This document shows, in pieces, positions 8,519 through 16,240 of a stretch of 64,000 nucleotides of DNA. Made by a program: the position numbers and the translations under genes. Origin of the DNA: Winogradskyella sp. (GTDB lineage: Bacteria > Bacteroidota > Bacteroidia > Flavobacteriales > Flavobacteriaceae); contig PBLD01000009.1 of NCBI GenBank assembly GCA_002722255.1, positions 55,003 to 119,002 of the forward strand. Direction: 5' to 3'. Position 1 is the stretch's first letter; each line of letters begins with the position of its first letter. Under the pieces are notes generated by a model, which was not told the origin of the DNA, made no database searches, and saw nothing but the letters and a program-made list of their open reading frames with translations.

Positions 8519-9163
8519 ATGATTTTTAACAAAGAAACCGCAAAAAAAACCGCAGAAGTTTTATTGCAAATTAATGCTATAAAACTACAACCAAAAGAAC
8601 CATTTACATGGGCTTCTGGATGGAAATCACCAATATACTGCGACAACAGAATTGTACTTTCTTACCCACTTATAAGAAACTACATTAGAGAAACCATGGC
8701 AAAACACATAGAAGACCACTATGGCAAACCAGATGTTATTGCCGGAGTTGCAACCGGAGCCATTGGTATCGGAGCTTTGGTAGCCGAATATTTAAATCTT
8801 CCATTTGTTTATGTAAGACCAGAAGCAAAAAAGCACGGTCGTCAAAATCAAATTGAAGGACATATAGAAAAAGGGCAAACCGTAGTTGTAGTAGAAGACT
8901 TAATAAGTACCGGAAAAAGTAGTCTCAACGCTGTTGCAGCTTTAAAAGAAGCCGAAGTAAATGTAAAAGGTATGGTTGCCATTTTTTCTTACGGATTTGA
9001 TGTTGCAGAAAAGAACTTTAACGATGCCAACATAGAGTTGCACACCCTGGGTAACTATGAGAATCTTTTAGAGCAAGCCTTAGACACTAATTATATTACC
9101 AAAGCAGAACAAGACATTTTAGCACAATGGAATGCTAATCCTAGTGAATGGAACGCTAATTGA
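8519..9163 (+). CDS. pyrE: Orotate phosphoribosyltransferase
   Basis: Converts orotate and PRPP to orotidine 5'-phosphate in de novo pyrimidine synthesis; soluble dimer in this family. The 214-aa protein has the PRPP-binding motif 'VVVVEDLISTGKS' at about 121-133, the 'TWASGWKSPIYCDNR' substrate strand near 28-42 and 'RPEAKKHGRQNQIEG' (flexible catalytic loop with Lys and His) near 100-114. Length is normal for bacterial PyrE. carA, another pyrimidine/arginine pathway gene, is 10 kb away and not co-transcribed. Confidence 0.95.
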   Translation: MIFNKETAKKTAEVLLQINAIKLQPKEPFTWASGWKSPIYCDNRIVLSYPLIRNYIRETMAKHIEDHYGKPDVIAGVATGAIGIGALVAEYLNLPFVYVRPEAKKHGRQNQIEGHIEKGQTVVVVEDLISTGKSSLNAVAALKEAEVNVKGMVAIFSYGFDVAEKNFNDANIELHTLGNYENLLEQALDTNYITKAEQDILAQWNANPSEWNAN

Positions 9164-9171
9164 TATATTAT

Positions 9172-9257
9172 CGTTGAGTCGTTTAGTTGTTGATTCGTTC
9201 AAACCCATTAAAATAAAACGACATCAACTTAACGCATAAACAAATAAACAACTTAAC
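9172..9257. repeat. Imperfect inverted repeat of GTTTAGTTG-like units
   Basis: The 105-base gap between pyrE and the SRPBCC gene has a left arm rich in GTTGA/GTTTAG units (9172-9199) and a right arm rich in the complement CAAC/TTAAC (9211-9257) around a short core with CAAACCCATT. It resembles the heptamer-rich arms seen at 23236, 23715 and 42284 and is probably a decayed stem-loop repeat. Confidence 0.4.
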
Positions 9258-9268
9258 ATTACTAAACA

Positions 9269-9664
9269 ATGAATTTAGAATCACCAAAGGTTACTTTAGA
9301 TAAATCTGCAGAAGAAACGTTCAATTTCTTGTCAGACGTTAAAAATTTCGAAACTCTAATGCCAGAAAACATCAGCAAGTTTGAAGTTCTAGACAATGAT
9401 AAATTTCTTTTTGCTTTAAAAGGAATGCCAGAAATAGTACTTAAGAAAAAAGAAGAAATACCACATAGCAAAATTGTTTTAGGTGCAGCTGGCGGAAAGT
9501 TAGATTTCTCACTTATCGGTCATATTTCAGAAATTGAAGCTAATAAAAGTGAAGTACAACTAGTATTTAGCGGAGAGTTCAATGCCATGATGGCTATGAT
9601 GATAAAAGGGCCTATCAATAAATTTATTGAAACCTTAGTAACCAATATGAAAACTGCGATCTAA
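9269..9664 (+). CDS. SRPBCC (START/Bet v 1-like) family protein
   Basis: 131-aa soluble protein with the typical opening of a polyketide-cyclase/CoxG-like SRPBCC domain: 'SAEETFNFLSDVKNFETLMPE' is split here as helix 'AEETFNFLSDV' and 'NFETLMP', followed by antiparallel beta strands and a long last helix 'GPINKFIETLVTNM'. These proteins hold hydrophobic ligands; the ligand here is unknown. Its TAA stop overlaps the TAG stop of the convergent birA gene by three bases. Confidence 0.75.
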   Translation: MNLESPKVTLDKSAEETFNFLSDVKNFETLMPENISKFEVLDNDKFLFALKGMPEIVLKKKEEIPHSKIVLGAAGGKLDFSLIGHISEIEANKSEVQLVFSGEFNAMMAMMIKGPINKFIETLVTNMKTAI

Positions 9665-10392
9665 TAAAGCAAGGTCACTTGTTTTAAATCAAAAGTTTTT
9701 ATTACATCATCTTCGGTCCAAACGTTAAGTTTGCCAGTTTCAGTTATACCCTTTATAATTCCAGAAAAGGTAATACCATCTTCATTTTTAAATGTTGAAG
9801 GTTTATCTTTTCTGAATAAAAGGGATTCGTATTCTACTTTTAATTTCTCATAGTCTTTAGACTTTAAAATTGCAAAATAATATTGTAGCTGTTTTAAAAT
9901 ATGAGATAAAACTTCATCCTTATTATACACAACTCCTGTGAGTAAACTCATTGATGAAGCTTTAGGCAAACTATCAAAGTTTTTTTGGTTTACATTCAGT
10001 CCAAAACCAATAACCGAACCTTTTAGTTTATTCTGTTTTATAACATTTTCAATAAGAGTTCCACAAATTTTTTTGTTTGCTGACAAAATGTCGTTAGGCC
10101 ATTTTACAGATAATTGTGAGATTTTTAAACCTTCAAGAGCCTTACAAATAGATAAAGCTACAGCCATACTTATGTAAAATTGTTTTTCAACACTAACAAA
10201 CTCAAGTGACTTAAACACACTAGCAGTAAGGTTTTTACCATATTCAGTTTGCCAAACTGTACCCATTTGCCCTCTTCCTTGTGTTTGATGATCAGCAACT
10301 ACAACCGTAAAATCTTTTGGCAAATTAACCGCAGACATAGCCTTTAGGTAGCTGTTTGTTGACTCAATGGCATCAAGTTTGATAATGTACAT
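9661..10392 (-). CDS. birA: Biotin--[acetyl-CoA-carboxylase] ligase (mono-domain)
   Basis: Activates biotin with ATP and attaches it to biotin carboxyl carrier proteins. The 243-aa product has the catalytic loop 'QTQGRGQMGTVW' (about 37-48), 'SVKWPNDIL' (about 97-105) and 'CGTLIEN' (about 111-117). It lacks the N-terminal winged helix of E. coli BirA, so it is a ligase without the biotin repressor function. It is divergent from rsfS across 94 bases. Confidence 0.93.
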   Translation of the reverse strand: MYIIKLDAIESTNSYLKAMSAVNLPKDFTVVVADHQTQGRGQMGTVWQTEYGKNLTASVFKSLEFVSVEKQFYISMAVALSICKALEGLKISQLSVKWPNDILSANKKICGTLIENVIKQNKLKGSVIGFGLNVNQKNFDSLPKASSMSLLTGVVYNKDEVLSHILKQLQYYFAILKSKDYEKLKVEYESLLFRKDKPSTFKNEDGITFSGIIKGITETGKLNVWTEDDVIKTFDLKQVTLLY

Positions 10393-10458
10393 ACAAATAA
10401 AGGTCTATTTTTATGGTTTTCTTATGACATTTAGGGTCTACAAGAACTAAAAAAATAA

Positions 10459-10466
10459 TAACTTTG
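10459..10466 (+). promoter_or_regulatory. -7 promoter element of rsfS(-ftsH)
   Basis: TAACTTTG, exact match to TAnnTTTG, 20 bases before the rsfS ATG. The -33 element is not clear. Confidence 0.5.
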
Positions 10467-10486
10467 CATAAATTTAATTCAAATTA

Positions 10487-10858
10487 ATGACGAAAGAAAA
10501 AACTAGTGCAGACCAACTCATTACAACAATCATTGCTGGAATAGAAGAGGTTAAAGGAAAAGAAATTACAATTTTAGATTTAAGAGATATTGAAAATACG
10601 GTTTGCGATTATTTTATAGTTTGTGAAGGTACTTCTAATACACAAGTTAACGCAATCGTCAACTCCATACAAAAGTTAGTAAGCAAAACCACTAAAGACA
10701 AACCTTGGCACGTAGAAGGAACTGACAATGCAGAGTGGGTTTTAATGGATTATGTAAACGTAGTTGTACACGTTTTCCAAAAGCACATCAGAGAATATTA
10801 CGACATAGAAAGTCTTTGGGGAGACGCTAAAATGACGCAAATAGAAACAAGTTACTAA
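10487..10858 (+). CDS. rsfS: Ribosomal silencing factor RsfS
   Basis: Binds ribosomal protein uL14 and blocks subunit joining under poor nutrition. The 123-aa protein shows the whole family pattern: 'KEITILDLRDIENTVCDYFIV' is recognisable in pieces ('ILDLRDI', 'CDYFIVCEG'), then 'HVEGTDNAEWVLMDY' and 'VVVHVFQKHIREYYDIESLW'. It precedes ftsH by 18 bases in the same direction, a standard flavobacterial pair, and both likely share the promoter at 10459. Confidence 0.95.
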   Translation: MTKEKTSADQLITTIIAGIEEVKGKEITILDLRDIENTVCDYFIVCEGTSNTQVNAIVNSIQKLVSKTTKDKPWHVEGTDNAEWVLMDYVNVVVHVFQKHIREYYDIESLWGDAKMTQIETSY

Positions 10859-10876
10859 AAAGAGAAAAGGCTTATA

Positions 10877-12820
10877 ATGGCAAAAGACAATAAAAATTTA
10901 AATAAAAAACCTAAAGTAAATCCGTATTGGATTTACGGCGTAATCATTGCTATATTCTTATCAATTCAGTTATTTTCTGGAGGATTTGGTGGATCTACTG
11001 GTATGCAGATTAACCCTTCTCAATTTATTGATTACTTAGATAAAGGTGATGTTGCTAAAGTAGAAATAGTTAATAAGCGTGAAGCTAGAGTTTATTTAAC
11101 AAAAGAGGCTCAACAACAAGAAATACACAAAAAATCGAAACCGAATACTATTTTGCCTTCGGTAACTCCAATTCCTAATTATAAGTTTGAATTTGGTGAT
11201 CTTCAAAATTTTGAAAAAGACATAAGAAAAAGTATAGAAGACAACAATCTTGATACTGTAGTAGAATATGAAACTGAACAAAATGTTTGGGGAGATTTCT
11301 TACTTACACTTTTACCGTTCATACTTATCATAGGTGTTTGGATTTTTATAATGAGACGTATGTCATCTGGTGGTGGTGGCGGAGCTGGAGGGCAGATTTT
11401 CAATATAGGAAAATCTAAAGCCAAGCTTTTTGATGAGAAATCAGACACTAAAACATCTTTTAAAGATGTAGCTGGTTTAGAAGGAGCTAAAGAAGAAGTA
11501 CAAGAAATAGTAGACTTTTTAAAATTCCCAGAAAAATACACCTCACTAGGAGGTAAAATTCCTAAAGGAGCATTACTTGTAGGACCTCCAGGAACTGGTA
11601 AAACATTATTAGCAAAAGCCGTTGCAGGCGAAGCCAAAGTACCTTTCTTTTCCTTATCAGGATCAGACTTCGTAGAAATGTTTGTAGGCGTAGGTGCCTC
11701 TCGTGTAAGAGACTTGTTTAAACAAGCTAAGGAAAAATCACCATCAATTATTTTTATTGATGAGATTGATGCCATTGGTAGAGCAAGAGGAAAAAACAAC
11801 TTCTCTGGCTCTAATGATGAAAGAGAAAACACATTGAACCAGTTATTAACTGAAATGGATGGTTTTGGCACTAATACAAATGTTATAGTACTTGCTGCAA
11901 CCAACAGAGCAGACGTTTTAGATAGTGCTTTAATGCGTGCAGGTCGTTTTGATCGCCAGATTTATGTAGATCTTCCAGATGTTAGAGAGCGTAAAGAAAT
12001 TTTTGAAGTACACCTTCGTCCACTTAAAAAAGAAGAAACTCTAGATGTAGATTTCTTAGCAAAACAAACTCCTGGCTTCTCTGGTGCTGATATAGCTAAC
12101 GTTTGTAATGAAGCTGCATTAATCGCTGCCAGAAAAGGCAAAAAGGCCGTAAACAAGCAAGATTTCTTAGATGCAGTAGATAGAATTATTGGAGGTTTAG
12201 AAAAGAAAAATAAAATTATAACTCCAGATGAAAAACGTGCAGTCGCTTTTCATGAGGCTGGTCATGCTACAATAAGCTGGATGCTAGAGCATGCTGCTCC
12301 TTTAGTAAAAGTTACTATTGTACCTAGAGGTCGTTCTCTTGGCGCTGCTTGGTATTTACCAGAAGAACGTCTTATTGTAAGGCCAGAGCAAATGCTAGAC
12401 GAAATGTGTGCTGCCTTAGGTGGGAGAGCTGCAGAGCAAGTAATTTTTGGGAAAATTTCCACTGGTGCCTTAAGTGATTTAGAGAAGGTTACGAAGCAAG
12501 CAAGAGCTATGGTTACCATTTACGGACTTAGTGATAAAGTAGGAAATCTAACCTATTACGATTCTTCTGGACAGTCTGAATATGGATTTACTAAACCATA
12601 TAGCGAGCAAACAGCTGAGCTTATCGATAAAGAAATTTCGGATATCATTGAAAAGCAATATGATAGAGCAGTAAAATTACTGGAAGAAAATAAAGACAAA
12701 CTTACCGAACTTGCTGAAGTCTTATTAGATAAAGAGGTGATTTTCAAGGATAACCTTGAAAAAATATTTGGAAAGCGTGCTTTCGAAAAAGAAGAAATTG
12801 CTGTAGAGGAAGAAGAATAA
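10877..12820 (+). CDS. ftsH: ATP-dependent zinc metalloprotease FtsH
   Basis: Hexameric AAA+ protease of the inner membrane that removes membrane and regulatory proteins. The 647-aa product has two membrane segments (about 16-34 and 138-158) around a periplasmic domain, Walker A 'GPPGTGKT' (236-243), Walker B 'IIFIDEID', the second region of homology 'RAGRFDR', and the zinc site HEAGH at 459-463. The tail is acidic (ends EEEE). A strong intrinsic terminator follows. A 233-codon open frame opposite the ATPase domain is a shadow of this gene. Confidence 0.97.
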   Translation: MAKDNKNLNKKPKVNPYWIYGVIIAIFLSIQLFSGGFGGSTGMQINPSQFIDYLDKGDVAKVEIVNKREARVYLTKEAQQQEIHKKSKPNTILPSVTPIPNYKFEFGDLQNFEKDIRKSIEDNNLDTVVEYETEQNVWGDFLLTLLPFILIIGVWIFIMRRMSSGGGGGAGGQIFNIGKSKAKLFDEKSDTKTSFKDVAGLEGAKEEVQEIVDFLKFPEKYTSLGGKIPKGALLVGPPGTGKTLLAKAVAGEAKVPFFSLSGSDFVEMFVGVGASRVRDLFKQAKEKSPSIIFIDEIDAIGRARGKNNFSGSNDERENTLNQLLTEMDGFGTNTNVIVLAATNRADVLDSALMRAGRFDRQIYVDLPDVRERKEIFEVHLRPLKKEETLDVDFLAKQTPGFSGADIANVCNEAALIAARKGKKAVNKQDFLDAVDRIIGGLEKKNKIITPDEKRAVAFHEAGHATISWMLEHAAPLVKVTIVPRGRSLGAAWYLPEERLIVRPEQMLDEMCAALGGRAAEQVIFGKISTGALSDLEKVTKQARAMVTIYGLSDKVGNLTYYDSSGQSEYGFTKPYSEQTAELIDKEISDIIEKQYDRAVKLLEENKDKLTELAEVLLDKEVIFKDNLEKIFGKRAFEKEEIAVEEEE

Positions 12821-12838
12821 ACCTCGCAGTAGTCATAT

Positions 12839-12878
12839 AAAAAACTTAAATTGACTTCTTGTTAATTTAAGTTTTTTT
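12839..12878 (+). terminator. Intrinsic terminator after ftsH
   Basis: Stem AAAAAACTTAAATT (12839-12852) pairs with AATTTAAGTTTTTT (12864-12877) over an 11-base loop and the right arm runs into a T tract. The A/T symmetry would allow use in both directions. Confidence 0.8.
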
Positions 12879-12923
12879 ATATTTGAGAAAATGCACTAAC
12901 CTAGGATTAATAGTAGCAGTTGA

Positions 12924-13532
12924 ATGAGCTTATTTCGTAAACTCTTCGGAAAAAAAACAGATCAGTCCGAAGAACAAATACCAAATCAAGAGCGTGGCAA
13001 GTATATGCCTGAAATTAAGTTGCCTGCCGATGAACGTTTTACCATAAACTTCAAGGCAAATGGAGGCAAGTTCTTGTATTGCGAAAATATGAATGAAGTA
13101 AAGGAAAGTTTTGATGCTATTTTAAAAGAAAATAAGTGGCACAACGATAAAGTCTTTGTTATTGATGAACGTCTACTAGACTTATTTAAAGATTTTAAAC
13201 TAAATAGCACTAATAAAGCATCTGAAAGTAAGTACTTCTTGTCAACTTGTGAATATTTAATATCTGATGATGGTTCTCTCCTAATTTCATCTAATCAAAT
13301 AGCTGAGAAGAAGCTTAAAGAGCTACCAGAACATTTTATAATCTATGCCACTACAAGTCAATTTGCAGAAAATATAGGTGATGGTTTAAAAGGAATTAAA
13401 GCTAAGAGTAAATCTAAAATCCCAACAAATATTACTACTATAAAGCACTTTAAAACTGCTGACGACAAAGATTTTCTTACCTATGGAAGTAGTGCAAAAA
13501 ATCTATACCTACTTCTTTTAGAAGATTTGTAA
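12924..13532 (+). CDS. LUD (LutC/YkgG-like) domain protein
   Basis: 202-aa soluble protein with features of the LUD fold found in lactate-utilisation protein LutC: 'KVFVIDERLLDLF' strand-helix, 'YFLSTCEYLISDDGSLLISS' (here read as 'CEYLISDDGSLLISSN', the typical A/DG-Sl strand pair) and 'ATTSQFAENIGDGLKGIK'. No LutA or LutB partner is near. It sits instead at the head of a phospholipid gene set: its TAA overlaps the cdsA ATG (TAATG), so translation is coupled. Its role in that setting is unknown. Confidence 0.75.
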   Translation: MSLFRKLFGKKTDQSEEQIPNQERGKYMPEIKLPADERFTINFKANGGKFLYCENMNEVKESFDAILKENKWHNDKVFVIDERLLDLFKDFKLNSTNKASESKYFLSTCEYLISDDGSLLISSNQIAEKKLKELPEHFIIYATTSQFAENIGDGLKGIKAKSKSKIPTNITTIKHFKTADDKDFLTYGSSAKNLYLLLLEDL

Positions 13533-14353
13533 TGAAAGAATTCTATATAAGAGCCATATCTGGCATTATCTACGTTTTATTGCTTATTGGATCTTTGTAT
13601 ATGCAAAATACGCTTACTGTATTGCTTATCTTATTTGGAATGTTAAGTTTAGCTGAATTCAGCAACCTTATCAAGCTAAAATCAATTGCCCAATACTTTA
13701 TTTTTATACTTCTATTTGGAGGGTTTTGGTACTTATGTATTTGGAATAAAAATCTAATAGGTGGAGACGAAGCTATTCAGATTGTATTGGTTACCACCAT
13801 ATTTGTAAACTTAATTCTTATAAAAGATTTATTTACCACCAAACGTATTCCAATTTTTAGTTCAAAAAGTTTTATTGTAACTACGTTCTACCTAACTAGT
13901 GGTTTTATTTTTATGCTACTTATAGCTAATTATGAAAATGTGTTTACACCTTTATTACTGCTAGGCAGCTTTATACTTATATGGGTTAATGATAGTGCTG
14001 CCTATTTGGTTGGTAAGAATTTTGGAAAACAAAAACTTTTTCCAAGTATATCACCAAAGAAAACCGTTGAAGGTTTTCTTGGCGGATTATTTTTTGCCTG
14101 TATTTCTAGTTATTTCATAGCTAAGTATACAGAAACTTTAGGCTTTACAAGCTGGTTAATAATGGCAATTATTGTTAGTGTTTTGGGCACTTTAGGAGAT
14201 TTAATAGAATCAAAATTTAAACGACAAGCAGGTGTTAAAGATAGCGGAGTGATAATGCCTGGTCATGGAGGGCTCTTAGACCGACTAGATAGTATTATCT
14301 TTGCTTCACCATTTATATATTTGTTTTTAAGAATACTAAGCTATGTTTCATAA
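13532..14353 (+). CDS. cdsA: Phosphatidate cytidylyltransferase
   Basis: Makes CDP-diacylglycerol from phosphatidate and CTP at the inner membrane, the branch point for phospholipids. The 273-aa protein has about seven to eight membrane helices and the CdsA signature in its last third: 'NDSAAYLVGKNFGKQKLFP' (split: 'NDSAAYLVG', 'SPKKTVEGFLGG') and 'GDLIESKFKRQAGVKDSG' followed by 'MPGHGGLLDRLDS'. It overlaps psd by 11 bases; the order cdsA-psd puts two consecutive branches of phosphatidylethanolamine synthesis together (pssA is not in the window). Confidence 0.95.
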   Translation: MKEFYIRAISGIIYVLLLIGSLYMQNTLTVLLILFGMLSLAEFSNLIKLKSIAQYFIFILLFGGFWYLCIWNKNLIGGDEAIQIVLVTTIFVNLILIKDLFTTKRIPIFSSKSFIVTTFYLTSGFIFMLLIANYENVFTPLLLLGSFILIWVNDSAAYLVGKNFGKQKLFPSISPKKTVEGFLGGLFFACISSYFIAKYTETLGFTSWLIMAIIVSVLGTLGDLIESKFKRQAGVKDSGVIMPGHGGLLDRLDSIIFASPFIYLFLRILSYVS

Positions 14354-14996
14354 AGAAGGCCACAAAATTATATTTATTACGTTAGTTCTTGTTGTAGGAT
14401 CATTTTTTTTAATCGATGAGTTTGTTACTAATGAATGGTTCAGAAAGGGACTAATGATTTCTATACTCATATTCTTTATTCTAATTCTACAATTTTTCAG
14501 AAACCCCAAACGCCATACCCATGCTAATGAAAAACATGCATTATCTCCTGTTGATGGTAAAGTTGTAGTTATAGAAGAGGTTATGGAAAATGAAGTTTTT
14601 AAAGATAAACGCATACAGGTTTCTGTATTTATGTCTCCAATTAATGTGCATGTCACAAGATATCCTATAAGCGGAAATGTAAGTTTTAGCAAATACCACC
14701 CAGGAAAATATTTAGTCGCTTGGCACCCAAAAGCTAGTGAAGAAAACGAACGCACCACAGTGGTTGTTGAAAATGAAAGTTTTGGGAAGGTACTATATCG
14801 TCAAATCGCAGGTGCCCTCGCAAAACGAATCGTAAACTATGCAACAGTTAATTCTAAGGCTGTACAGGGTGAAGACTCTGGATTTATAAAATTTGGCTCT
14901 AGAGTAGATTTATTTTTACCTTTAGATGCCGAAATTAAAGTTAACCTTAACCAAAAAGTTAGAGGAGGAGAAAGTATCATTGCTGAAATGAAATAG
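14343..14996 (+). CDS. psd: Phosphatidylserine decarboxylase (short, pyruvoyl type)
   Basis: Converts phosphatidylserine to phosphatidylethanolamine. The 217-aa protein belongs to the short Psd branch: two N-terminal membrane segments (about 8-25 and 32-50), 'SPVDGKVVVIE' (about 67-77), 'SPINVHVTRYP' (about 101-111) and the self-cleavage pair Gly185-Ser186 in 'IKFGSRVD', where Ser186 would become the pyruvoyl group of the alpha chain. It overlaps cdsA by 11 bases and is followed one base later by the acyl-CoA-binding protein gene. Confidence 0.93.
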   Translation: MFHKEGHKIIFITLVLVVGSFFLIDEFVTNEWFRKGLMISILIFFILILQFFRNPKRHTHANEKHALSPVDGKVVVIEEVMENEVFKDKRIQVSVFMSPINVHVTRYPISGNVSFSKYHPGKYLVAWHPKASEENERTTVVVENESFGKVLYRQIAGALAKRIVNYATVNSKAVQGEDSGFIKFGSRVDLFLPLDAEIKVNLNQKVRGGESIIAEMK

Positions 14997-14997
14997 G

Positions 14998-15264
14998 ATG
15001 ACTTCAGAGGAACTACATAAAGAGTTTGAAGATGCTGTAGACCGCATTAATGCGCATACCGAACCATTTCCTGCAGATTTTTTACTACGCTTGTATGCTT
15101 ACTACAAAAAAGCTACTAATGATTATGGACAACCAAGTAGTCGTAAGCCTATAATTAATGCTTTTAAAACCAATGCACTTTTTCAAGTACAAAACATTAG
15201 CCAAGATGAAGCTAAAAAAGAGTATATAGATTTGGTGAACAAGTACTTTCTATACCGTGAATAA
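14998..15264 (+). CDS. Acyl-CoA-binding protein
   Basis: 88-aa four-helix protein that binds long-chain acyl-CoA esters in the cytoplasm. The ACBP signature is visible as 'LLRLYAYYKKATNDYGQ' (about 27-43; usual form lY..YKqAt.GD), with shorter flanking helices. ACBP is widespread in eukaryotes but patchy in bacteria; its place right after cdsA-psd (one base gap) fits a role in feeding or buffering acyl chains for lipid synthesis. It ends one base before the convergent hydrolase gene. Confidence 0.88.
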   Translation: MTSEELHKEFEDAVDRINAHTEPFPADFLLRLYAYYKKATNDYGQPSSRKPIINAFKTNALFQVQNISQDEAKKEYIDLVNKYFLYRE

Positions 15265-16176
15265 TTAATCTCTTATCAAAGGTAAAGTTGAACAACGAAG
15301 TAACCCTTCTTGTTTAGCAATCTCAGCATAAGGTACTTCTTCAACAGTAAAGCCATTTTCTCTCAACCAAGTATTTAAACGGGTAAAGTTTTGTTCTGAA
15401 ATAATGACATCTTCAGAAATAGAGAATACATTACTATTCATGTGGTACATTTCTTCTTTTGTAATTTCAAAAATGTTATCCTTTCCAAAGAAATCGACAA
15501 GCCATTCGTATTCATCTTTCTCTAAAAATCCGTTTTTATGTAATATCGCTTTATTCTTTCCAATAGGCTGAAAACAACAATCTAAATGCAATGCATTTTC
15601 CATAGCATTAGTTTGCGATTTTCTAAGATTAAAACTCTTTACTGTTTTATTAGGAAACTTGTTTGCTATATAATCTACACCTGCCTGGTTAGTTCTAGCA
15701 ACAATATAATCTGAGTAATCTTCACCTCTATATGTACCAATAAAAATATGATCGTTCCAAACAATAACATCACCTCCCTCAATATGTACTTCTTCTGGAG
15801 GTCGTGTTACTTTATCTTTATCTATTTCATCAATAATATATTGAATAGCATTTAACTCCTCTTCTCTATCAGGTAGTATATTTGCTTTAATAAAAACATC
15901 ATCTATTACAAAACCAATATCTCTAGTGAAGATTTGATTACATTCTTTAATAATGTTCGGTCTGTAAACTTTAACATCATATTTTTCAAATACCTTAGCA
16001 ACCGAATTCATTTCGGCGACCATATCGTCTTCAGTTGGATAAGTTCCTGCTTTTATATGCTCTAATGATTTTGGATCATAAGCTTCTTCAATTGAAGGTA
16101 CTGGTCCATTACTCTCCGCTGTCCCTAATATAACTGCCCTAAGGCGAGACGTTTCGTTTTTTATGTTTAGCTTCAT
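15265..16176 (-). CDS. Dimethylarginine dimethylaminohydrolase-like guanidino hydrolase
   Basis: 303-aa member of the arginine deiminase/DDAH superfamily. Seen: 'LRAVILG' first strand, 'FTRDIGFVIDD' near 87-97 (substrate Asp), 'EGGDVIVWND' near 132-141, 'LHLDCCFQP' with the catalytic His near 197, 'MNSNVFSI', and nucleophile Cys295 in 'LLRCSTLPLIRD'. These give a Cys-His-acid triad that hydrolyses guanidino groups; whether the substrate is methylarginine, arginine or another compound cannot be decided. It is the last minus-strand gene after gltA but separated from it by a terminator hairpin. Confidence 0.83.
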   Translation of the reverse strand: MKLNIKNETSRLRAVILGTAESNGPVPSIEEAYDPKSLEHIKAGTYPTEDDMVAEMNSVAKVFEKYDVKVYRPNIIKECNQIFTRDIGFVIDDVFIKANILPDREEELNAIQYIIDEIDKDKVTRPPEEVHIEGGDVIVWNDHIFIGTYRGEDYSDYIVARTNQAGVDYIANKFPNKTVKSFNLRKSQTNAMENALHLDCCFQPIGKNKAILHKNGFLEKDEYEWLVDFFGKDNIFEITKEEMYHMNSNVFSISEDVIISEQNFTRLNTWLRENGFTVEEVPYAEIAKQEGLLRCSTLPLIRD

Positions 16177-16190
16177 CTTTTAAAAACACA

Positions 16191-16222
16191 AAAAAGCTTC
16201 ATAGTAGATTATGAAGCTTTTT
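16191..16222 (-). terminator. Intrinsic terminator after gltA
   Basis: Perfect 13-base inverted repeat AAAAAGCTTCATA (16191-16203) and its complement (16210-16222) with a 6-base loop; on the minus strand it runs into a T tract. Symmetric, so possibly active both ways. Confidence 0.85.
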
Positions 16223-16240
16223 GCTATTTAATTCAATAAT

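Noticed and set aside
11203-11904. 233-codon open frame on the minus strand opposite ftsH
   Set aside because: It lies entirely within the well-supported ftsH ATPase region, has no family features and mirrors the codon pattern of ftsH.
14348-14758. 136-codon minus-strand frame opposite psd
   Set aside because: Fully inside psd, which has all catalytic motifs.
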